Assembly (NCBI GenBank): GCA_014762625.1
Contig: JABURQ010000048.1
Coordinates: forward strand, 1 to 64,000
Length of the DNA: 64,000 nt
Origin: Planctomycetaceae bacterium
GTDB taxonomy: Bacteria; Planctomycetota; Planctomycetia; Planctomycetales; Planctomycetaceae
Direction of reading: 5' to 3'
The position numbers were made by a program, and so were the translations under genes. Every line of letters starts with the position of its first letter. Position 1 is the first letter of the stretch. A model generated the notes under the pieces. The model saw nothing but the letters and a program-made list of their open reading frames with translations, ran no database searches and was not told where the DNA came from. Shown one piece after another: positions 17,300 to 26,292 of this stretch.

Positions 17300-18271
17300 T
17301 CAATCGGAGGAGGAATTCGGATCTGCGAACGGATTATCGGCGGGGGAACTCATCTCCGCCCGCACAGATTTCAGATGCCGACTCGATCGACTGGAACGCA
17401 CCACGAGCCACAAAGCCACGACACCGACGGCAATCGCAAAACCATACACCCAATCCGGCACGTCTCGCGACACCGGCTCGGGAGGATTCCAGTCCACGGA
17501 TTTGGCGAGAATCAACGGGACGGCCTGGAGATCCTCTTTCCCTTCGTACGCGAAAAGTTTGAAGTAATAGCCGGTCACCGAGACTCCGTCGTAGACTTCG
17601 GTATCGGGAAAATTCAGTGGGAAGTTCTCCGGAACCTCGGTGCAAACGATGATGACCGGAAAGCCTTTCGATTCTTCATCAAACAGCGTGATCTGATACA
17701 GGGTTTCCAGACCAAAGTCGTTCTTTCCGGCGGGGAAGGAATCGGCCTGTCGGATGTGGCCGGAGAACGACACCACTTCGCCCTGGCACTGTTCCGCGAA
17801 GTTATACGCATCGCGAACGAAGGGATACGTCGCCGGGTTCTCTCGATACTCGGCCAGTCGCTTCTCAAGTTGTCTCCTGAGCGCTTTCTGTTGCGCTTCG
17901 CTTCCTCCGCTTTCGGCGATCCGTTCCAGCGTCCGAGCCTCGAACTGATCGATCATCGCCAGACGAAATTGTCGATTCGCCCGTTCGAGCGTTTTCTCGG
18001 GTAGATTTTTGACGTGATTCAAAATGCGGTAGTAAGGTTCGTTCTCATCGGGGGAGAGTCCCAACCCGCCGATCGGCTTCACGGGAACAAACTCGAACCA
18101 TTTCTCGGGAAGCTCCGCCGATTCCGGATCAGCCTCCGGTAAGGCGGGCGGCTGGCGGCGTCGTGCGCTCTCTGCGGAGGAGAGATCGGGAGCCGAGACA
18201 TCCTGTGCGTCAACGGTCGAGATCCACCAGACTGCCAACAGAACACAAAGCCCCCCCACTGACGGCTTCAA
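17300..18271 (-). CDS. Hypothetical exported, membrane-anchored protein
   Basis: No named family is recognised. From a TTG at 18271 the product would begin with a signal peptide (MKPSVGGLCVLLAVWWIS) and be 323 residues. The frame stays open to 18574, but that extra part contains no signal peptide and looks non-coding, so the start is uncertain. A helical middle (about 75-145) is followed by a beta-rich, OB-fold-like stretch (GEVVSFSGHIRQADSF, DGVSVTGYYFKLF). A C-terminal membrane span (WVYGFAIAVGVVALWLVV) and a short tail ending NPFADPNSSSD complete it. It lies 13 bases upstream of purN. Confidence 0.6.
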   Translation of the reverse strand: MKPSVGGLCVLLAVWWISTVDAQDVSAPDLSSAESARRRQPPALPEADPESAELPEKWFEFVPVKPIGGLGLSPDENEPYYRILNHVKNLPEKTLERANRQFRLAMIDQFEARTLERIAESGGSEAQQKALRRQLEKRLAEYRENPATYPFVRDAYNFAEQCQGEVVSFSGHIRQADSFPAGKNDFGLETLYQITLFDEESKGFPVIIVCTEVPENFPLNFPDTEVYDGVSVTGYYFKLFAYEGKEDLQAVPLILAKSVDWNPPEPVSRDVPDWVYGFAIAVGVVALWLVVRSSRSSRHLKSVRAEMSSPADNPFADPNSSSD

Positions 18272-18674
18272 ACCGTTACCACAAAACAGCTTCGAACGCT
18301 TCAGATAGTGGTGCTGAGTATTTTTCCAGAGCCTGGAACGCAAGTTTGGTCCTCTCCCGTTGAACGACAATTTTCCTCCCTCAGTATAACCAATCAACAT
18401 CGCCAGGGAGAGAATGGCGAAGTGATTCTTGGCGAATGTCGCCACGGTGGTTTTCAGACTGTCCACTTTGTCGAGTTTCGTGACGAATCTCCAGCGTTGA
18501 AAGGAATTTACGACGAATTGAGCGATGCGCTCCGCGTTGACACAAGTGTCGAAATGCCTATAATTTCGGCTCACGTGGCGAGAATATCACGATCGAGATG
18601 AGACGACCTCAAAGCCACCCTCAGTTTGGTGGAGATCACAGATAGAGACATTTCCGTAGGAAAAGGAAGATTTC
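18272..18674. other. 403-bp divergent intergenic region
   Basis: This stretch separates the leftward hypothetical gene (if its start is 18271) from trxA. The leftward frame stays open through most of it, so part may be coding. The trxA ribosome site (AGGAAAAGGAAGA) lies just before 18675. I see no clear promoter or RNA here. Confidence 0.4.
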
Positions 18675-19001
18675 ATGGCTGACAACGTATTGGAGTTCAC
18701 CGACAGCAATTTTCAATCTGAGGTTGTGGAAGCCGATCAGCCTGTTCTGGTCGATTTCTGGGCAACCTGGTGCGGTCCGTGCAAAATGATTGCACCGACC
18801 ATTGAAGAACTCGCCAATGATTACAACGGCAAAGCCCGCATCGGCAAAGTCGATGTGGATCAGAATCAGGAAGTCGCCTCGCAACACGGAATCCAGGCGA
18901 TCCCCACGATCCTCGTCTTCAAAGGGGGCAAAGTGGTGCAGCGTTTCCAGGGTGTGAGCCCGAAAGAAAAATTGGCCGAAGCCCTCGACGCGGCCCTGTA
19001 A
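18675..19001 (+). CDS. trxA: Thioredoxin
   Basis: The 108-residue protein is a standard-length thioredoxin. The redox motif WCGPC spans residues 32-36, followed by KMIAPTIEELA and the cis-proline segment AIPTILVFKGG. It reduces disulfides in cytoplasmic proteins using thioredoxin reductase. There is no signal peptide. A good ribosome site precedes the ATG. It is followed 93 bases later by a coiled-coil gene in the same direction, but a link in function is not evident. Confidence 0.95.
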   Translation: MADNVLEFTDSNFQSEVVEADQPVLVDFWATWCGPCKMIAPTIEELANDYNGKARIGKVDVDQNQEVASQHGIQAIPTILVFKGGKVVQRFQGVSPKEKLAEALDAAL

Positions 19002-19094
19002 TCGATTGAAGCATCATCGGTGAATAACGGAATTCGCCGGTGGAAGTGTTTCCCACTTCAACATCATCGCTCACTATGGGAAAGGATTCCCCGC

Positions 19095-20813
19095 ATGAGC
19101 AACTCTGAACACGAATCTCATCCGACCGGGAGTTCCGATTCCCGGCCGGATGATTTCACATCGGACGTCTCCGCTCCCGCGCGCGGCGATGCTTCTCTAC
19201 ACACCGACAATCTGCCTCCCGCCGTCGCACGATCCATGCAGGATCAACTGCAGATGCTCTCTGAAGTGAGCCATATCGCCTCCTCGATGCAGGGGCGACT
19301 GGAGGAACTCGACCGCCGCGAGCAATCGGTGCATTCGCAAGTGGCGGCGTTGGAGCGCGAACAACGTCAGTTCCGGCTCCGAGTGACCGAGTTTGAAGCG
19401 GGACAACAGGAACGCGAAGGGCAACTCAAAACCCAGCAGGAGACTCTGAATCAGCAACAGCAGAAGCTCAACGAACTCGAAGCTCGGCTGAAACATCGCG
19501 AAGAAGAACTTTCTCGTCGCGAAGATGAACTCTCCCAGGAAAAGGATGAATACCAGGCACGGCTCGGTGAAGAAGTTGATGCGGAAAAACGCAAGCTGCG
19601 CGAAAGTCGTCTGACCGTCGAAGAGGAGCAGGACAAACTGGAGCGACTGCGCGAGAAGCTGATCGAGGAACATCGCCAGAAACTGGCCGACCTCGACAAA
19701 CGCCAACACGAAGAACGGGAAGAGTTTCGTCTGACGATCCATCGCGATCACGAACAGGAAGTCGCCAATCTGGCCCAACAGAAAAAAGAATGGTCGGCGA
19801 AAGTCGAGAAACAGCAGGAAGAACTCGCCGCACAAAAAATGGAATTGAGCGCCGCCCAGACCGCGTTTGAACGGCAACAGGAAGAGCAGGAAGAAAAGCA
19901 GCTCGAAGCCCAGGCTCTCGCGGAACAACGGATCCAGTTTCAACAGCAGCATCTGGAACGTTTGCGGGAGGAGTTGGCGACGACGCAAACTGAAATCCGT
20001 CAGGACCAGCAATACGCGCGGATGGTGCAGGAACGCGACCAGACCGTCCTCCGCTTACGTGCCAGTCAGCTCAAGCATTATCGACAGCTTCTCGAACAAC
20101 GCGAAGCCTCCCTCTCTCGCGAAGTGAGCATTCTCAATCAGCATCGGCGCACGCAGGAAGAACAGCTCTCCGAGCAGTTCGGGCAACTCGAACAACAACA
20201 GCAGGAATGGAAGGAACGGGTCGAGGTCGAACGTGCCGACATCAAACGTCAACAAAACATGCTCTCGCTGCACGCCGAGAATCTCGAAACCCGACGCCAT
20301 CGCCTCGAACAACTTCAAAAAGAACTCGAAGAGACGCATCGACAAACGCTGGAAATGAAAGTGGTTGTCGAAGAGAAGATGGCGGAGCTGGCCGAGGGGG
20401 AAAACAGCGAAGAGGTTGTCGAGCGACTCGAAGCAGCCCGCCAGGAACTCTCACTTGGCTATCGAAAAGTGCGGGACGAATTACGCGTCGAACGGGAGAA
20501 ACTGACCGAACAACGCGCCAACCTCGCCATGCAAACGCAATTATTCGCCGAAGAGCAGACGGAGTTTCGCCGGTGGATCGAGGAACGCGATCAAACGCTC
20601 TCCAAACGCCAGAAAAAATTGCAGGAGATCGAAAGCAAACACGACGAACGCGAACAGGCGTGGCGTCAGCTTCGCTCACGCTGGTTGAACGAACGGATTG
20701 AAGCGGAAGAGCTGATCCGCAAACTGCTCGGTCAACTCACCGACGCCCGGGATCCCTCACTCGCTCTCAAAACCTCTTCCCAACACGAGGAACAGACCGG
20801 AGAAGCGGCATGA
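19095..20813 (+). CDS. Long cytoplasmic coiled-coil protein
   Basis: The 572-residue protein is almost entirely heptad-rich coiled coil from about residue 50 to 540. It is very rich in Glu, Gln, Arg and Leu (for example LNELEARLKHREEELSRRE). It has no signal peptide, membrane span or enzyme motif, only a disordered N-terminus with Ser, Pro and Asp. Such proteins in planctomycetes may be scaffolds or filament-like, but no function can be assigned. The ATG at 19095 follows AAAGGA. Its stop overlaps the start of the aldo/keto reductase gene (ATGA), which implies translational coupling. Confidence 0.8.
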   Translation: MSNSEHESHPTGSSDSRPDDFTSDVSAPARGDASLHTDNLPPAVARSMQDQLQMLSEVSHIASSMQGRLEELDRREQSVHSQVAALEREQRQFRLRVTEFEAGQQEREGQLKTQQETLNQQQQKLNELEARLKHREEELSRREDELSQEKDEYQARLGEEVDAEKRKLRESRLTVEEEQDKLERLREKLIEEHRQKLADLDKRQHEEREEFRLTIHRDHEQEVANLAQQKKEWSAKVEKQQEELAAQKMELSAAQTAFERQQEEQEEKQLEAQALAEQRIQFQQQHLERLREELATTQTEIRQDQQYARMVQERDQTVLRLRASQLKHYRQLLEQREASLSREVSILNQHRRTQEEQLSEQFGQLEQQQQEWKERVEVERADIKRQQNMLSLHAENLETRRHRLEQLQKELEETHRQTLEMKVVVEEKMAELAEGENSEEVVERLEAARQELSLGYRKVRDELRVEREKLTEQRANLAMQTQLFAEEQTEFRRWIEERDQTLSKRQKKLQEIESKHDEREQAWRQLRSRWLNERIEAEELIRKLLGQLTDARDPSLALKTSSQHEEQTGEAA

Positions 20814-21586
20814 GTTCGCTTCCCCGACGTCCGCTCGGAAATACCGGGCTGGAGGTTTCGGCGATCGGGTTCGGATCGTTCAAAATTGGCCGCAATGAGG
20901 GGATCAAATACCCGACCGGTTACGAACTCCCAAGCGATGAAGAATGCAGTCACTTGCTCGACGGAATCCTGGATCTCGGCATCAATCTGATCGACACTGC
21001 CCCCGCGTACGGAATTGCCGAAGAACGTCTGGGGCAACTGCTCGGAAAGCGTCGCGAGGAGATCGTGTTATCCAGCAAAGTGGGTGAGCGGTTTGTGGAC
21101 GGAGAATCGATTTACGAGTTCGGCGCCGACGCGGTCACGCAAAGTGTGGAAGAGTCTCTGCGACGACTCAAAACCGATCACCTGGATCTGCTGCTGATTC
21201 ATTCCCACGGCGATGATCTTCACATCTTGAACGAGACCGATACCGTCGCCGCGATGCAGGTTCTGAAACTGGCCGGAAAGGTCCGCGCGATTGGTCTCTC
21301 CGGCAAGACAGTAGAAGGAGCCACCGCGGCACTCGACTGGGCCGACGTGTTGATGGTCGAATTTCACATTCGGGACACCGCACATCGGGAACTCATGCGG
21401 CAAGCCCACGCACAAGGCGTCGGGGTCCTCGTGAAGAAGGGGCTCGCCGCCGGACATCTCAATCCTCAAGCGGCGATCGAGTTCGTGCTGTCGGAACCGA
21501 GCGTCGATTCGTTGGTCCTCGGCGGCCTGAATTTGGACCACTTCCGCAGCAATTGCAAGATTGCTTCTGACGTGCGAATGGATTGA
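20810..21586 (+). CDS. Aldo/keto reductase
   Basis: The 258-residue TIM-barrel oxidoreductase shows the family tetrad: Asp62 and Tyr67 in DTAPAYG, Lys90 in SSKVG and His131 in LLIHSHGDD. LGLSGKT-type and GGLNLDHF segments suit NADPH binding. The family reduces aldehydes and ketones; the substrate here is not predictable. It is slightly short compared with 280-330 residues for most members. Its start codon overlaps the stop of the preceding coiled-coil gene, so the pair is probably expressed together. Confidence 0.88.
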   Translation: MSSLPRRPLGNTGLEVSAIGFGSFKIGRNEGIKYPTGYELPSDEECSHLLDGILDLGINLIDTAPAYGIAEERLGQLLGKRREEIVLSSKVGERFVDGESIYEFGADAVTQSVEESLRRLKTDHLDLLLIHSHGDDLHILNETDTVAAMQVLKLAGKVRAIGLSGKTVEGATAALDWADVLMVEFHIRDTAHRELMRQAHAQGVGVLVKKGLAAGHLNPQAAIEFVLSEPSVDSLVLGGLNLDHFRSNCKIASDVRMD

Positions 21587-21589
21587 GGT

Positions 21590-22975
21590 TTAACCGAGTC
21601 CGTCGAGCTTACCCGTGCTGTCGCCGAACGATTCCCGCTGAATCCCCATCCGTTCGAGCAACGACAGATATAAGTTACAAAGCGGCGTATCTTTCTCGAA
21701 TCGCACCCGACGTCCCGGCTTAAGCGTTCCGCAACCGCGACCGGCGAGGATGATCGGGAGATCGTGAGGATCGTGAGCGTTGCCGTCCTTCAATGTCGAA
21801 CCGAACATCACCATTGAATTGTCCAGCAGTGACGTGCCGGCTTCGTCGAGAGATTTCATTTTCTCCAACAGATACGCCACCTGCTCGATGTGCCAGGTGC
21901 CGATTGTGACGTACTGTTTCAGTTTGTCTTCTTCGTTGCGATGGTGCGAGATACCGTGGAACGATCCTTTGACACCGTCGAGAAATGAGAAGTTCCGCCC
22001 GGTTTGGGCATTCCCCAGCATGAAGGTGGCGATGCGGGTCGAATCGGTCCAGAAAGCCAGCACCATGATATCGAGCATCAGTCGCAAGTGTTCGACATGC
22101 TCTTCGGGAATTCCCGGTCCCGGACGCGGGACATCAAATTGCCCGGTGTTGATCCATCGTTTTTGCGGTTTCATCGTGTTTTCGATACGACGTTCGACCG
22201 AGCGGACCGATTCCAGATATTCGTCCAGTTTCACTTTGTCGTTGTTGCCGACTTTATTGCGGAGTGACTTGGCGTCCTCGCGGACCAGATCGAGCACGCT
22301 GGTGTCGTCGCGAGCGAGCGATTTCGTGACGGCGGGCTGTCGCGTGGTGAACCCCGAGACCACCGGATTCGAGCGTCCCGTGCGGAACAGGCGATCGAAG
22401 GCGAGCTGAGGGATGATCTCTTTCGGCACGGGAGTATGCGGATCGCGCCAGGCAATATGCGAGCCGTAGATGCGAGTAAATCCCCCGCCGATGTTATCGA
22501 CGCCGGTGTAGGCTTCATCAACTCCCAGTTCAAAAGAAGGGAGCGGCGTGCGATTGCCGATGGTATCCGCCATCAACTGATCGACCGACGTGCCGCCGGT
22601 ATCCATATCGCGACCCGAAGTACGGACAACGTAACCGCCCGACAGAAACGCGGGAACTTTCGGCCAGTGACCGTTCCGCCCGACGGAGTTCTCATTCCAG
22701 AGATTCTCCAGCAACATGAAGTCGTCTTTGACGTTCTTCAGAGACTCCAGCATCGGAGAGAGTTCAAATTGCTCCCCGTCTCCTTCCGGCGTCCAGAACT
22801 TCGGATTCGCCCCATTCGGCATGAATAGAAACGCCGATCGCAACGGCGGTTTCGACAACGACTCATCGGCACACAACGCCGGAGACATCGCCTCCAGCCA
22901 AGGCAACGCCAGAGCCGCACCGGCTCCTTTGAGCAGTGTTCGTCGGGAGAGATGTTTCTGGAAAATGGGATTCAT
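21590..22975 (-). CDS. DUF1552 protein with Tat signal
   Basis: The 461-residue product opens with a twin-arginine signal (SRRTLLKGAGAALALPWLEA). It continues with DUF1552 hallmarks: FMPNGANPKFWTPEG, a GHWPKVPAFLSG segment and a C-terminal SLLDNSMVMFGSTLKDGNAH. DUF1552 proteins are typical of planctomycetes and related groups and resemble the sulfatase/DUF1501 superfamily in parts, but no activity is established. It follows by 40 bases the DUF1592-type cytochrome gene on the same strand, the usual pairing. The pair may form an extracytoplasmic redox or binding unit. Confidence 0.9.
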   Translation of the reverse strand: MNPIFQKHLSRRTLLKGAGAALALPWLEAMSPALCADESLSKPPLRSAFLFMPNGANPKFWTPEGDGEQFELSPMLESLKNVKDDFMLLENLWNENSVGRNGHWPKVPAFLSGGYVVRTSGRDMDTGGTSVDQLMADTIGNRTPLPSFELGVDEAYTGVDNIGGGFTRIYGSHIAWRDPHTPVPKEIIPQLAFDRLFRTGRSNPVVSGFTTRQPAVTKSLARDDTSVLDLVREDAKSLRNKVGNNDKVKLDEYLESVRSVERRIENTMKPQKRWINTGQFDVPRPGPGIPEEHVEHLRLMLDIMVLAFWTDSTRIATFMLGNAQTGRNFSFLDGVKGSFHGISHHRNEEDKLKQYVTIGTWHIEQVAYLLEKMKSLDEAGTSLLDNSMVMFGSTLKDGNAHDPHDLPIILAGRGCGTLKPGRRVRFEKDTPLCNLYLSLLERMGIQRESFGDSTGKLDGLG

Positions 22976-23015
22976 GGTGAAGCCTCAATGATTTCTGCAT
23001 TGGATCAACGCATCG

Positions 23016-25319
23016 TTATTCTAACATATTTTCGGTTCGCTGCTGAGATCGAAACGGCGGACTCAACACGATTTCCCGCACCAGCGTCCGCGACTGAAAC
23101 CCCGACTCGGAAACCGTTTGCGAGATTTTCTGGATCGTGCAGTCATCGAAATCAGTCAGGCTGCGACCGAGGGCGTAACCGAGCATCTTGCGAGTCAGAT
23201 GGTGCAGGAAGTCGTCCTGGCGACCCAACAGAACCTGTCGCAAGCCTTCCGGACCCGTGAACGATTCGCCGGACGGCAACGACGCAGACGCATCGATTTC
23301 CGCTTTCCCCTCTTTGTCGCGCCAACGTCCGAGGACGTCGAAATTATCGAGAGCGAAACCGAGGGGATCCATCAGATTGTGACACGCCGCACACGAAGGA
23401 GATTCGCGATGCTTCTTCAGGATCTCGCGAGTTGACAGCTCGCTATTTTTGCCTCTTTTGATCTCCGGTACATCGGGTGGCGGCGACGGTACGCGGACGC
23501 CGAGCATCGTTTCCAGAATCCAGCCCCCCCGCAACACGGGAGACGTTCGCGTCGGATAGGAAGTCACCATATGCACGCCTCCCATTCCCAGCACGCCGCC
23601 CCGTTTATCGTCCGGCAACATCACCTTTTCAAACGGACCGCCGCTTCCACGTTTGGGATTCTGAACCCAGGGATTGGAAGGATTCCGTTTCGGTCGATTC
23701 TTCTCATCGAAACCGTAATGGCCGGAGAGGCGTTTGTTGACGATGGCGTAGTCCGAATCGATCAATTCGAGGAGCGATCGATTTTCGGCCAGCAGATAGC
23801 GGAAGAAGTAGACCGGCTCTTCCTGTAAATCGAAGAGTAACTCGGTTGTAAACTCTCCCGAGAACACCCCCGTATCGGGAGCCACCAACGCACCGACTTC
23901 TTTCGTCCCCAGCCATTGGCCGATGAATTCGAAGGCAAACTGCTCCGCCTTGGGATCGTCGAGCATCCGTTCGATCTGCTGCTTTAACACTCCCGGCTGC
24001 TGTAATTTTCCCTCTGCCGCCAACTCAAAGAGTTCCTCATCCGGCATCGTTGACCAGAGAAAATAGGACAGTCGCGACGCCAGTTCGTAATCGTTGAGCC
24101 GTTCCGGACGGTCGCTCTGCGGTTCACTCTCAATCCGAAACAGAAAGTGCGGCGAAACGAGTACACCGCGTAAGGCGAGCTTCATCGATTCCGTGAACGG
24201 GTCGCCCCGCTCTTCTCCCCGCTGATACAGACTCAGGTATTTTTCGATTTCATCATTCGTTACAGGACGACGAAACGCCTGCGGCAGGAAGTTGCTGAGA
24301 ACCTGGCGAGCATGCTCGTGTGGAGATTCGGGGATTCGATCCGGTTCCAGTTGCAGCAATCGCTGGTGACGTTCGCAGTACTCGGGAGACGGATCGGGGC
24401 GCAGTTCCGTCACTTCAAGCGAAACCACCTCGAGTTCTGAACCTTCGGGAGACCGAAGCGAAAGGACGTGATTCCCTCGTGCCAAGCGAACGCTGGTCTC
24501 CAATGCCACTTGCGGCAGTGAAGCGTCCTTGATTTCAAATCGCTCGGCGGCGATGCCGTCCAGTTTGAAGATCAACTTCGCTCCCTGCTCTTTCACCGGT
24601 TTCACCAGGATCCGTACCTGATAACGTCGGTCGTTAAAAATCGTCGCCAGGACATTGATCTGCGTTTTTTCGGGGAGCGACCGAACCTTCGCATTGGCTT
24701 TGTCACTCGCCGGTAGAAAGTCGTTCGGCAAGTAACTCAATTTGAGCGGCGGTGAAATGATCGCCGCGTCGAGAGCCTCCGAAGCCGCCGTCAGGTAGCG
24801 TTCCATCAACATCGTCGGCAGAAAGAGAGTTTCCCCGTTGTTATCGAAGCCTTCTCCTCCCGAGCCATCGACGGGAAACTTTTCGGACGCTTTCAAATCG
24901 ACGCCCAGAAGATCGCGAATCGTGTTGTCGTATTCGCGCCGATTCAAGCGGCGAGTCACAACTCGCCCCGCATACACATCTCCCGAACAGGCGGTCGCCT
25001 CCAGCGTCTCTTCAATCCAGGTCGATAGTTTCAGACGTTCGGCTTCGGTCGGCTGTTCTTCGTCGGCGGGAGGCATTGTGCGGTTTTGCAACTGCTCCGC
25101 CGCACTACTCCACAGCGACCGAAACGTTCCGATCTGATCGACGGTCTTTGCGCGAAGAAACGGGGCGGCGTTTTCCTGTTCCTCGGGATCGTGACACGCC
25201 GCGCAATATTTCAGAAGCAGGGGACGGATTTCCGTTTCAAAATGATCGGCGGCTTCCGGCTTTGGTGCCGCAGAGATCACCGCAGGAAACAGCAGAGATA
25301 ATAGGACGAGTGCGCGCAT
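23016..25319 (-). CDS. Planctomycete cytochrome c-like protein (DUF1587/1592/1588/1585 type)
   Basis: The 767-residue protein has a signal peptide (MRALVLLSLLFPAVISAA). An N-terminal haem site follows, CAACH at residues 39-43, in the setting typical of the planctomycete cytochrome domain. A second CAACH at 643-647 lies in the SPSCAACHNLMDPLGFALDN context of DUF1588. Between them are RRLNRREYDNTIRDLLG (DUF1587), carbohydrate-binding-like beta segments and FLWSTMPDEELF (DUF1592). It ends in a DUF1585-type tail. The role is unknown; proposals include polysaccharide-linked electron transfer. The gene is upstream of, and probably co-transcribed with, the DUF1552 gene. Confidence 0.9.
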   Translation of the reverse strand: MRALVLLSLLFPAVISAAPKPEAADHFETEIRPLLLKYCAACHDPEEQENAAPFLRAKTVDQIGTFRSLWSSAAEQLQNRTMPPADEEQPTEAERLKLSTWIEETLEATACSGDVYAGRVVTRRLNRREYDNTIRDLLGVDLKASEKFPVDGSGGEGFDNNGETLFLPTMLMERYLTAASEALDAAIISPPLKLSYLPNDFLPASDKANAKVRSLPEKTQINVLATIFNDRRYQVRILVKPVKEQGAKLIFKLDGIAAERFEIKDASLPQVALETSVRLARGNHVLSLRSPEGSELEVVSLEVTELRPDPSPEYCERHQRLLQLEPDRIPESPHEHARQVLSNFLPQAFRRPVTNDEIEKYLSLYQRGEERGDPFTESMKLALRGVLVSPHFLFRIESEPQSDRPERLNDYELASRLSYFLWSTMPDEELFELAAEGKLQQPGVLKQQIERMLDDPKAEQFAFEFIGQWLGTKEVGALVAPDTGVFSGEFTTELLFDLQEEPVYFFRYLLAENRSLLELIDSDYAIVNKRLSGHYGFDEKNRPKRNPSNPWVQNPKRGSGGPFEKVMLPDDKRGGVLGMGGVHMVTSYPTRTSPVLRGGWILETMLGVRVPSPPPDVPEIKRGKNSELSTREILKKHRESPSCAACHNLMDPLGFALDNFDVLGRWRDKEGKAEIDASASLPSGESFTGPEGLRQVLLGRQDDFLHHLTRKMLGYALGRSLTDFDDCTIQKISQTVSESGFQSRTLVREIVLSPPFRSQQRTENMLE

Positions 25320-25432
25320 GGTGGGAAGACTTCAACGGTGGGAGAATCGGGAAGGAATTTATTCTATCCGACCGCGAGAACACAGGCAAATTCGGAACAC
25401 GCACGACAGGCCGCACTCTCGCAGCACGATCG

Positions 25433-26272
25433 CTACGAATCCTTCGGTCTTAGATTATTCAGGTCGTAATCGACCGAGACAAGATAGAGACCTTGCGGAG
25501 GTGCGGTCGGGCCGGCCAGTGAACGATCGCCGTCGTCGATCATGTGACCGACATCGTCCGGCGCGAAGCGGCCTCGTCCGACGTCCACGAGCGTTCCTGT
25601 GATCGCGCGGACCATGTTGTAAAGAAAGCCGTCCGCGGAGATTTCCAGACAGAGAAATTCATCGCTGCCGGCAACTTCAGATTGCCGGGTTTCAAAATTA
25701 AAAGCCGACCAAATATCCCACATCGGTTTTGTCGTCAGGGAGAGATGTTCGACGGTTCGTACGCTGGTCGCTTTATTCGGAAACTGCGTCTCGAAACAGC
25801 GGAAGTCGTGCGTCCCAACGATGTGAATCGCCGCCTCCCGCATGCGGTCGAGATCGAGTCGGTTAGCGAATCGCCAGCAGTAATTCCTCAGAAACGGCAG
25901 GCCGGTTTCGCGATTGTGGATCAGATAACGATAACACTTCCGCACCGCGGAGTAGGTGGCGTGGAATCGTGCGGGGACTTCATCCGAGCGACGAACGATG
26001 ATGTCGTCCGGGAGACGACTTTGCAGAGCCGAGGCAAACTTCTCCGCAGGAATGGTGCAGGCGGTCTGAAAGTTGGCGACCTGGCCTAAGGCATGGACTC
26101 CCGAATCGGTCCGACCGGCAGCAATTACTTTCGTCTCTTCACTCGTTAAGTCTCGTAACGCCTGTTGCAGAATTTCCTGAACGGTGACGCCGTTCGGCTG
26201 AATCTGCCAGCCGACATAATTCGATCCGTCGTAGGAGACGGTCAGCCGGATATTGCGAGTGGGATGGGACAT
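25433..26272 (-). CDS. truA: tRNA pseudouridine38-40 synthase
   Basis: The 279-residue product matches TruA throughout: RLTVSYDGSNYVGWQIQPN at the N-terminus and catalytic Asp56 in AAGRTDSGVHA. RARFHA-type (VPARFHATYS) and GFLYNMVRAITGTLVDVG motifs follow. It converts uridines 38-40 of the anticodon arm to pseudouridine. It lies 20 bases downstream of argH on the same strand and probably shares its transcript. Confidence 0.95.
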   Translation of the reverse strand: MSHPTRNIRLTVSYDGSNYVGWQIQPNGVTVQEILQQALRDLTSEETKVIAAGRTDSGVHALGQVANFQTACTIPAEKFASALQSRLPDDIIVRRSDEVPARFHATYSAVRKCYRYLIHNRETGLPFLRNYCWRFANRLDLDRMREAAIHIVGTHDFRCFETQFPNKATSVRTVEHLSLTTKPMWDIWSAFNFETRQSEVAGSDEFLCLEISADGFLYNMVRAITGTLVDVGRGRFAPDDVGHMIDDGDRSLAGPTAPPQGLYLVSVDYDLNNLRPKDS

Positions 26273-26292
26273 TTTTTGGTCCTGCCAATGTC

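Noticed and set aside
19197-20012. Leftward frame of 271 codons rich in Phe and Leu
   Set aside because: It is the antisense of a Glu/Gln-rich coiled coil, which always reads as Phe/Leu-rich; it is not a membrane protein.
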